Shown here one piece after another: positions 1-6,900 of a stretch of 7,850 nucleotides of DNA. The number at the start of each line of letters is the position of its first letter. Positions within the stretch are counted from its first letter, which is position 1. The stretch comes from Acidimicrobiia bacterium (GTDB lineage Bacteria > Actinomycetota > Acidimicrobiia > IMCC26256 > JACDBD01), in NCBI GenBank assembly GCA_031177445.1, contig JAPSGP010000124.1, forward strand, positions 1 to 7,850. Reading direction: 5' to 3'. A program made the translations under genes and the position numbers. Below the pieces are notes generated by a model. The model saw only the letters and a list, made by a program, of their open reading frames with translations, did no database searches and had not been told where the DNA came from.

Positions 1-501
1 GCGGGGGACGCGGGCTACGACCAAGCCACCGAGGACCGGTTGCTCGACAACCTCGACTGGGAGGCCGACGGATATCGACTCTTCGAGGTCAGCACGTTGG
101 CCGGCTCGTCGGGACGTGGTTGGTTCGGGCCCATGGGGGAGAGCAGTGCGCTGTTCATGCGGGCCGAGATGTGGCGGGAGCTCGGCGGAATGGACGAGCG
201 ATTCGAGCTGCCGGGCGGCGGTCTGGTGAACCACGATCTCTACCGCCGCGCCTGCGCGCTCGAAGGGGCGGAGCTGGTCGTGCTCCTCGGCGAAGGCACG
301 TTCCACCAGTTCCATGGCGGCGCCGCCACCTCACGCCGGTTGGGCTGGGACGAGATGCATGCCCAGTACGTGGCGCTGCGAGGCGACGACTACCGCCCGC
401 CCGCGAACCAGCCGCTGTTCCTCGGCCACGTTCCGGTGTCCGCGTTGCCTCACCTCGAGCGGTCGGTGCAGCTCGCGATTCGGCGTTCCGCACGGTCGTA
501 G
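1..501 (+). CDS. Glycosyltransferase (GT2-type), C-terminal part, 5' end outside window
   Basis: The reading frame is open from base 1 to the TAG at 499-501, giving 166 residues of a protein that starts upstream. A TTG at position 40 could be read as a start, but the frame before it already carries family sequence (AGYDQATEDRL), so the gene is truncated by the window edge. The visible part is the C-terminal half of a GT2-like glycosyltransferase. It aligns with residues 710-814 of the large fusion protein encoded at 3948-7229, sharing AGYDQA-EDRL, DGYRLF, a W-F-x(4)-ES segment and the block GEGTFHQFHGG (GEGSFHQLHGG in the fusion). Identity is a bit over 40 percent by eye. Likely role: transfer of a sugar from a nucleotide-sugar donor during glycan assembly in the cytoplasm. 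The nucleotide-sugar binding half and any further N-terminal domains lie outside the window. The protein ends just after the glycosyltransferase module, so it lacks the CmcI-like tail of its paralogue. Donor and acceptor are unknown. Confidence 0.8.
   Translation, partial: AGDAGYDQATEDRLLDNLDWEADGYRLFEVSTLAGSSGRGWFGPMGESSALFMRAEMWRELGGMDERFELPGGGLVNHDLYRRACALEGAELVVLLGEGTFHQFHGGAATSRRLGWDEMHAQYVALRGDDYRPPANQPLFLGHVPVSALPHLERSVQLAIRRSARS
10..330 (+). repeat. Paralogous glycosyltransferase module, copy 1 (copy 2 at 6075-6389)
   Basis: This segment codes for the same protein module as 6075-6389. The two copies start with AGYDQA and end just after HGG, are almost equal in length (321 and 315 bases), and are clearly related in DNA around the DGYRLF and GEG-FHQ-HGG codons. 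They have diverged elsewhere, so this is an old paralogous duplication and not a recent direct repeat. Confidence 0.75.
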
Positions 502-540
502 GCCGCGATCGCCCGAATCCGCTCGGCGTGTTGCTCCACC

Positions 541-546
541 TACGCT
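541..546 (+). promoter_or_regulatory. Possible -10 element TACGCT for a leaderless sulfatase transcript
   Basis: TACGCT fits the actinobacterial -10 consensus TANNNT. It ends 7 bases before the GTG at 554, the spacing expected if transcription starts at the start codon itself. No Shine-Dalgarno sequence precedes that GTG. The same hexamer stands just before the ATG at 3948. I see no convincing -35 box at the usual distance. A hexamer alone is weak evidence. Confidence 0.4.
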
Positions 547-553
547 TCCCCGG

Positions 554-2026
554 GTGCGTGTCCCGAAGCCGGTCGTCGTCGTGGCGACGCTGTTGATCAT
601 GACGGGCGCGTCAGCGCTCATGGCACCTCTTGGTGCAACCGCGGCGACGTCGTCGCGTTCACGTGCCGATGCTGCGCCCAACGTCGTGCTCGTGATGGCC
701 GACGACATGCGCTACGACGACCTCGACCGGGTCGCGGACCTGAAACCCGACGGCGGGTTCGACTGGGTGCGCGACCACGGGACCCGGTTCCCGAAGCTCT
801 GGACCACGAACAACCTCTGCTGCCCGGGCCGATCGACCGTGCTCACCGGGCAGACGTCGTACAACCACGGCGTGTTCACGAATCATCCCTACGAGGAGCT
901 GCACAACACCCTGCCCGAATGGCTGCAGGGTGCGGGCTACTGCACGGGGTTCACCGGGAAGTACATGAACGCATACACAGCGTCGAAGCCCCGCCCGCGC
1001 GGCTGGACCTACTGGGAGCCGCTCACCGCCAAGTTCGGTGACGAGATCGGCTACTCGGTCATGCGACGGAACGGCAAGCCGTCGACGCCGAAGACGTTCA
1101 TCACCGATCACCTCGCCGCGGTGAGCCGGCAGCAGCTCGCCGACTGCCTCGAGGAGGGCGAGCCCGCGTTCGTGGCGCTGTGGCCGTATGCACCTCACTT
1201 CGGCTCGGACCCGGAGCCCGACTACGCCAACGTGGGCGTGCCGTGGGAGGCCACGGATCCGACGTTCGACGAAGCCGATGTGACCGACAAGCCGGAGTGG
1301 TTGCAGCAGGCGTTCCCGGTGTCGCGCGGCGAGTCCCAGATCACCTTCCGGGACCTTCGCCTCGACGCCCGAGGGGTCGCCGCGAACGCGATCCAGCTCA
1401 ACGCCCGGACGCTGCTGAGTGTCGACGATGCGCTGCGCGCCCTGATCGACGACCTGGAGGCGGAGCACGAGCTCGACAACACGGTGATCATCCTCACCAG
1501 CGACAACGGCTACCTGTTCTTCGAGCACCGACTCTCGGGGAAGACGTTTGCCTACGAAGCCGCGCAGCCGGCGTTGTGGATCGCGGGCCCCGGGTTCCCG
1601 GCGGGCGCGACCACTGAAGCCTTTGCGACGAATCTCGACGTGGCTCCCACGATCGCCCGGGCCGCGGGAGCCGACGGACGCCCGCAGCGCGCCCGATGGG
1701 ACGGTCGCCCGATCCAGGCCGTGTTGGCAGACGAGGAGCTCGGCCACGATCGTTACCTGCCCATCTACGTGACCGATTTCGCCGAGAGCGACGACCCGCA
1801 GCCGCAGGGTGACGGCGTGCGCACGTGGCGCTACAAGTACATCCGCTACGAGGACGGAAGCGAGGAGCTCTACGACCTCGCACAGGACCCATACGAGGAG
1901 GCGAGCCTCGCGGCGGATCCGTCGTACGCCTCGGTCAAGCGGGATCTCGAAGCGCTCCTCGCCAAGGCGATGGAGTGTCGCGGCCGCGCATGTCGCACAC
2001 CGGCCCCCGAGCATCTCCAGCGATGA
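554..2026 (+). CDS. Secreted type I (formylglycine-dependent) sulfatase
   Basis: This 490-residue protein hydrolyses a sulfate ester, most likely on a carbohydrate, outside the cytoplasm. The GTG at 554 is chosen because it gives a signal peptide: basic N-terminus (R2, K5), hydrophobic stretch VVVVATLLIMTGASALMAPL, then ATAA as a likely cleavage region near residue 32. The open frame continues upstream to 314, but that part overlaps the previous gene out of frame and does not look like sulfatase; an ATG at 599 would remove the charged N-terminus. Family landmarks in order: metal-binding D50-D51 (VVLVMADDM), formylglycine motif C89-C-P-G-R93 followed by STVLTG (C89 is the residue expected to be oxidised), GKYMN with K136, PYAPH with H215, SDNG with D317-N318, and K330 in SGKTF. 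The C-terminus (WRYKYIRYEDG, ELYDLAQDPYEE) is the usual sulfatase tail. It resembles N-acetylglucosamine-6-sulfatase-like S1 sulfatases, but the substrate cannot be read from sequence. Maturation needs a formylglycine-generating enzyme not encoded here. The stop overlaps the next start (ATGA). Confidence 0.93.
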   Translation: MRVPKPVVVVATLLIMTGASALMAPLGATAATSSRSRADAAPNVVLVMADDMRYDDLDRVADLKPDGGFDWVRDHGTRFPKLWTTNNLCCPGRSTVLTGQTSYNHGVFTNHPYEELHNTLPEWLQGAGYCTGFTGKYMNAYTASKPRPRGWTYWEPLTAKFGDEIGYSVMRRNGKPSTPKTFITDHLAAVSRQQLADCLEEGEPAFVALWPYAPHFGSDPEPDYANVGVPWEATDPTFDEADVTDKPEWLQQAFPVSRGESQITFRDLRLDARGVAANAIQLNARTLLSVDDALRALIDDLEAEHELDNTVIILTSDNGYLFFEHRLSGKTFAYEAAQPALWIAGPGFPAGATTEAFATNLDVAPTIARAAGADGRPQRARWDGRPIQAVLADEELGHDRYLPIYVTDFAESDDPQPQGDGVRTWRYKYIRYEDGSEELYDLAQDPYEEASLAADPSYASVKRDLEALLAKAMECRGRACRTPAPEHLQR

Positions 2027-3657
2027 GCCACCAGGGCCCGAACTGGCGACGGTGGTGGCGTGTGCGCGCGCTGCTGGGCATGCCGCTGGTCATCGCGCTC
2101 GGGCTCAGTCTGGTGTCCGCCGTCGAGCAGCGCGCGAGCTCGCAGGGCGACGACGAGTGCCCGCCGGGCCGCATCACCCCGGTAGCGCCAGTGTCCTATC
2201 GCGAGCGCCTCTCGGACCGGATTGCCGATGCCGTGCTGTCGCCGCACATGCGAAGCGCCATCCTGCGCGCGCTGTCGCTCGACCTCTCGTACTCGACGCG
2301 GCTCGGAGGGGCCGCGAACGACTTCGCGATCGCGATCGCGGTTGACGAGGCCGGGAACGCGTACGTCACGGGCCAGACGGTCTCGGCCGACTTCCCCGCG
2401 ATGCCCGGGACCTACGACACCGAGCACAGCGGGGGCGCGGACGCGTTCGTGGCGAAGGTCGACCCGTCGGGTGAGCTCGAGTACGCGACGCTTCTCGGTG
2501 GCAGCCGGTCCGAGGCCGGGCTGGCGATCGCGGTCGACGGTGAGGGGCAGGCGTACGTGAGCGGCGGCACGGCCTCGGCCGACTTCCCGACGACCTCGAA
2601 CGCTTTCGACACGACGCACAGCGGCTACGAGGACGTGTGGGTTGCCAAGCTCGATCGCACGGGGTCCAACCTGCTGTACTCGACGTTTCTGGGCGGCAGC
2701 GAGATCGCCGGTGATTTCGGCGCCGCGATAACTGTCGACCGCGCCGGTCATGCCGTCGTGAGCGGCGGGACCGGGTCACCGAACTTCCCCACCACGCCCG
2801 GCGCGTACGACACGACGCACAACGGCCGGCCCACGGTGCTCGACGTGTTCGTCGCCAAGCTCGACTCGGACGGCTCGAGACTCGTCTACTCCACCTTCGT
2901 GGGCGGGATCTGCTTCGAGGCCGCCACCGACATCGCGCTCGACCCGAGTGGAAACGCGTACGTGACCGGCAGCACCTCGTCGCCTGCGTTCCCGGCGGAT
3001 CGTGGCGGACGCGCGCCACGCCCGAAGGCGGCCGAGGACGTGTTCGTGATGAAGCTGAACCGGGCCGGCTCGAAGCTCGGCTACTCGACGACCTTCGGCG
3101 GCGACGCGCTCGATCGGGCCCAGGGCATCGCGCTCGACGACGGCGGGAGCGCCTACCTGACGGGTTGGACCGAGTCGGCCGACTTCCCGACCACGAAGGG
3201 CGCGTTCGAGCGGCGCTTCCACGGCGGTGAGGACGCCTTCGTCGCCAGGCTCGATCGGCGAGGATCCGAGCTCGTCTACTCCACCTACCTCGGCGGCGGC
3301 GGGCTGGATCGAGGCCGAGGGATCGCGGTCGACCGTGAGGGAAGCGCGTACGTCGCCGGTGCGGCCGGATCGACCGACTTTCCGGTCACCAAGCCCGGTC
3401 CCGGGCTCGGTGGCGGTGAGGACCCGTTCGTCGCCAAGCTCGACCCCCGGGGGCGTGCGCTCGAGTACGCGACGTTCCTCGGCGGGTCGGCGCGCGACTT
3501 CGCCCGAGCGGTCGCCGTCGACCGCCGGGGGAGCGCCTATGTCACCGGCAGGACCGACTCATCCGATTTTCCGACCTCCGGAGGCGGGCCGGGAACCAGC
3601 CCCTCGGGTGGGCGCGATGCCTTCGTCCTCAAGGTCGGACCGCGCGGCCGGCGATGA
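2023..3657 (+). CDS. Exported seven-unit SBBP-type beta-propeller protein
   Basis: This 544-residue protein begins at an ATG that overlaps the sulfatase stop by four bases, so translation is probably coupled. The frame is open further upstream (to 1825), but that part lies inside the sulfatase gene. Residues 1-15 are basic (WRRWWRVR). A hydrophobic segment at about 16-34 (LLGMPLVIALGLSLVSAV) is a signal peptide or single membrane anchor. A linker with one Cys (DDECPPG) follows. From residue 90 come seven units that start with Y-[SA]-T-x(2)-GG at residues 90, 154, 219, 289, 354, 419 and 482, 63 to 70 residues apart. Most contain AVD-GNAYVTG, a DFP segment and D-FVAKLD. This is the pattern of SBBP (beta-propeller repeat, PF06739) proteins. 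The first unit lacks the leading FVAK strand and the chain ends with DAFVLKVGPRG, which suits closure of a seven-bladed ring. There is no catalytic motif, so a binding or scaffold role outside the cell is likely. Coupling suggests it works with the sulfatase; this is inference. Confidence 0.9.
   Translation: MSHQGPNWRRWWRVRALLGMPLVIALGLSLVSAVEQRASSQGDDECPPGRITPVAPVSYRERLSDRIADAVLSPHMRSAILRALSLDLSYSTRLGGAANDFAIAIAVDEAGNAYVTGQTVSADFPAMPGTYDTEHSGGADAFVAKVDPSGELEYATLLGGSRSEAGLAIAVDGEGQAYVSGGTASADFPTTSNAFDTTHSGYEDVWVAKLDRTGSNLLYSTFLGGSEIAGDFGAAITVDRAGHAVVSGGTGSPNFPTTPGAYDTTHNGRPTVLDVFVAKLDSDGSRLVYSTFVGGICFEAATDIALDPSGNAYVTGSTSSPAFPADRGGRAPRPKAAEDVFVMKLNRAGSKLGYSTTFGGDALDRAQGIALDDGGSAYLTGWTESADFPTTKGAFERRFHGGEDAFVARLDRRGSELVYSTYLGGGGLDRGRGIAVDREGSAYVAGAAGSTDFPVTKPGPGLGGGEDPFVAKLDPRGRALEYATFLGGSARDFARAVAVDRRGSAYVTGRTDSSDFPTSGGGPGTSPSGGRDAFVLKVGPRGRR
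2290..3654 (+). repeat. Seven tandem ~195-base units encoding propeller blades
   Basis: Each unit opens with codons for Y-S/A-T-x-x-G-G (at 2290, 2482, 2677, 2887, 3082, 3277 and 3466). Unit lengths are 192, 195, 210, 195, 195 and 189 bases, with the last running to the end of the gene. The fourth-start spacing is longer because the third unit carries a small insertion (NGRPTVL) before DVFVAK. The units are related but diverged, so they are protein-level repeats and not a recent DNA amplification. Confidence 0.85.
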
Positions 3658-3859
3658 GCGTGCTGCCGACCTCACGCATCAGATGACCAGTGGCACTGCT
3701 TGCTGGGCCGGATACGACGAGGCCGCGAAGAACCAAGTCTCGACCGCGTAACGCGCCTCATCCGTGCTCATGTCGGTCCCCGGGGCGGTGCGACTGGCGA
3801 GACGTCAACGCGCCGATTTGGACTTTCAGCACTTCCCGCGGGCATGCCGCCAAACCTCG

Positions 3860-3885
3860 CCCGCCGGCCACAATCGCCGGGCGGG
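3860..3885 (+). other. GC-rich stem-loop in the intergenic region
   Basis: CCCGCC at 3860-3865 pairs with GGCGGG at 3880-3885. GG at 3866-3867 can pair with CC at 3877-3878, leaving one bulged G and a loop of about nine bases. No run of T follows (GAAATGATGG does), so it is not a standard intrinsic terminator. It could stop or slow readthrough from the upstream operon, or be a chance fold in GC-rich DNA. Confidence 0.3.
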
Positions 3886-3932
3886 GAAATGATGGCGGCG
3901 GTCGAGGTCACGGTTGCCGCGGATGGCGGCGG

Positions 3933-3938
3933 TACGCT
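3933..3938 (+). promoter_or_regulatory. Possible -10 element TACGCT before the four-domain gene
   Basis: TACGCT matches TANNNT and is identical to the hexamer before the sulfatase gene at 541-546. It ends nine bases before the ATG at 3948, so the transcript would be leaderless or have only a few leader bases. There is no Shine-Dalgarno sequence in front of that ATG, which agrees with this. No clear -35 box is seen. Confidence 0.4.
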
Positions 3939-3947
3939 CCGACAGCC

Positions 3948-6900
3948 ATGTTTCCGTTCTGGGACCTCGTGATCGCCCCGGTGCTCGAGGCGGCCAGCGC
4001 GCGACGAATCGTCGAGATCGGCGCGCTGCGGGGTGAGACCACGGAGCTCATGCTCGAGCGCCTCGGCGCCGACGCCGAGCTGCACGTCATCGATCCTGAG
4101 CCCGAGTTCGACCCCGCCGAGCACGAGAACCAGTTCGCGGGCCGCTACACGCTCTACCGCGACATCAGCCACAACGTGCTGCCCACGCTGCCGCCCATGG
4201 ACGCCGCGCTCATCGACGGTGACCACAACTGGTACACCGTGTACCACGAGCTGCGGATGATCAGCGCCGTCGCCCGTGAGGCAGGGGAGCCGCTCCCGGT
4301 GCTGATCATGCACGACGTCTGCTGGCCGTATGGGCGCCGCGACCTCTACTACGCACCCGATCGGATCCCCGAGGAGTTCCGGCAGCCGTACGCGCAGCGC
4401 GGCATGCGGATGGACCGCAAGAAGCTCTTGCCCGGCGGGGGGTTGAACCCGACGATGTTCAACGCCGAGATGGAGGGCGGCCCCCGCAACGGCGTCATGA
4501 CCGCGCTCGACGACTTCATGGAGGAGTACGACAAGCCACTCCGGCGTGTCGTGCTCCCGATCTACTTCGGCCTCGCCGTCGTGGCCGAGGAGGAGCGCCT
4601 CGAACGGCAACCCGAGCTCGCCCGCACACTCGACTGGCTCGAGAGCAGCGAGGGCCGAGCGCGACTCCTGGATCTCGCCGAGTCGGTGCGACTTCAGGCG
4701 ATGCTGTTCCAGCACAACGTCTTCTATCACGGCGAGCGGCAGCTCGACCGTGCCGCCACGCGCTATCTCGACCTCCTGAAGGGCGCGCTGCTCGACGAGC
4801 ACTACCTCGACAACGAGCTCCGAATCGAGCATCTCGTCCGCGCCCTCGACCGGGGACGGAAGCCCGACATGAGTGTGCTGCGCGACCCGACCCGGTTCAT
4901 GAAGCCCGAGCTGCGCGAGCTCCAAGCGGTGCGGCGCTCGGGAATATACGACACGAACTCGCGAGAGATCGCGGACTACTTCCCCTACACCACCATGGGG
5001 CGGGTCCGGCTCGATCAACTCCAGGAGTACCTCGACGTCCTCCGCACCGACAGCACGGAGGGCGACTTCGTCGAGTGCGGGACCGGGCGAGGTGGAGGCG
5101 CCATCTTCATGCGCGGCTTCCTCGAGGCGCACGAACTCGATGCTCCGCAGGTCTGGGTCGTCGACCGGTTCCATGCCGCGCCGCGAAGCGGTCCGGCGAG
5201 CGCTCCGGACACAAACGGCGAGCCCACCCTGGCCGACCTCGGTTCCGACCTCAACAGCGTGCGCGACGGGTTCTCCCGCTTCGACCTGCTCGACGAGCGG
5301 GTGCGTTTCGTCCAGGGTGAGGTCGTCGACGCCCTCAGGGACGCCGGCATCGAGCGCATCGCGCTCCTCCGGATCGACGAGGACGTCGCTGACGACGTCG
5401 TCGCTGTCCTGGAGGCCCTCTACGACAAGGTGGTGGTCGGCGGCTACGTGATCGTGGAGAACCAGCAGACTCCCGAGGTTCAGCAGGCGGTCGAGACGTT
5501 CCGCGCCCGGCACGAGATCGACGAACCCATGGAACGAACCGGGTGGGCGGGGGCCGTCTGGCGGAAGCGTCGGTCCGGCACGAGTCGCCCGGCGGCGCAG
5601 CCGCAGTCCGGCGTTCTTTCACGCCCTCCGCTTGCTCGGTCGACACCGGCGGTGGGAAACGACCTCTCGGTCATCATCGTCTTCTACAACATGCGGCGCG
5701 AAGCCGAGCGCACCCTCTACTCCCTGTCTCGTGCGTACCAGCAAGGCGTCGATGACCTCGACTACGAGGTCATCGTCGTCGAGAACGGATCGAACGACGA
5801 GGAGAAGCTCGGCGAGGAGCTCGTCCGGAGCTTCGGCGCGGAGTTCCGATACGTCGACCTCGGTCACGAGGCCACTCCGTCTCCGGTGTACGCCCTGAAT
5901 CGGGGTCTTTCGCTCGCACGCGGCAAGACGTTCGCGTTCATGATCGACGGCGCCCATGTGCTCACGCCTGGTGTGCTGCGATTCGGGATTCTCGGCCTCG
6001 AGACCTATTCGCCCGCGGTCGTCGCCACCCAGCAGTGGTACGTGGGCCCGGGTCAGCAGGGCGACGTCATGCAGGCGGGATACGACCAGGCCTACGAGGA
6101 TCGCCTCTTCAAGGAGATCGACTGGCCGACCGACGGATACCGGCTCTTCGACATCGGCCACTTCATCGGTGATCGTGACTGGTTCGACGGCGTGTGGGAG
6201 AGCAACTGCCTGTTCGTGCCGCGCAGCCTCGTCGAGCAGGTGGGTGCGTTCGACGAGACGTTCTCGCAGGCTGGTGGCGAGTATGCGAATCTCGATCTCT
6301 TCGAGCGGCTGGGCTCGTCTCCGGACGTGAACGTCACGACGATCCTCGGCGAAGGGTCGTTCCACCAGCTGCACGGCGGCACGACCACGAACGAGCTCGA
6401 CAGCGACGAGCGCCGGCGACGGATCGCGGGCTACGCGCAGCGTTACGCCGAGATCCGGGGCCGGGGATTCCGGGGGCCGGGCAAGACGATGCACTACGTC
6501 GGAAGCGGGCCGCGGGCGATCCGAACCAAGGCTCGCCGTCGTATTGCCGCCAACCTCTTCAAGGCTGCCGCCCTGGACCCCGACGCACTCCCCGAGTCGC
6601 CACAGCCGATTCCCGAGGAGCTGTCGGAAGAGTTCATCGATGCGCTCTGGCGGAGCCATGCGTGGCAGAAGACGACCTGGCTCGGGCAGTCCGTCTCGCA
6701 GCCTCCGACGGACTTGCTCGCATATCAGGAGATCATCACGCGCATCCGGCCGGACTGGATCGTCGAGACTGGTACCGGCGATGGCGGGCGGGCGTGCTTC
6801 CTGGCCTCGATCTGCGACCTGCTCGATCATGGTCGGGTGCTGTCGATCGACCCCAAGAAGGCATCACGACCGGAGCACCCACGTGTCACGTATCTCAAGG

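Larger units (their letters stand above)
3658..3947 (+). other. Intergenic region without a recognisable gene
   Basis: These 290 bases separate the propeller gene from the fusion gene. Open frames cross the region, but their translations are Arg/Pro/Thr-rich and resemble no protein family I know. No tRNA T-loop sequence is visible. The only structures noted are a G+C-rich hairpin near 3860-3885 and the possible -10 hexamer at 3933-3938. The length and these elements suggest that the fusion gene has its own promoter and is not simply cotranscribed with the sulfatase pair. Confidence 0.6.

Noticed and set aside
314..553. In-frame upstream extension of the sulfatase reading frame
   Set aside because: This part overlaps the preceding glycosyltransferase gene out of frame, reads as Arg/Ser/Pro-rich noise and would bury the signal peptide inside the protein.
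659..2014. Long minus-strand open frame opposite the sulfatase
   Set aside because: The plus strand has all sulfatase motifs in order; the antisense translation has no recognisable domain.
3688..3698. Short palindrome CAGTGGCACTG in the intergenic region, as a possible operator
   Set aside because: Only five bases per arm around one central base, a single copy, and far from both proposed promoters; expected by chance.
3690..3947. In-frame upstream extension of the four-domain gene
   Set aside because: The translation is Arg/Pro/Gly-rich without family resemblance, and the conserved methyltransferase sequence begins right after the ATG at 3948.
3768..5513. Long minus-strand open frame of 581 codons opposite the fusion gene
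   Set aside because: It lies antisense to clearly recognised methyltransferase domains and is rich in Val, Glu, Leu and Arg as expected of an antisense frame in GC-rich DNA. It shows no recognisable motif.
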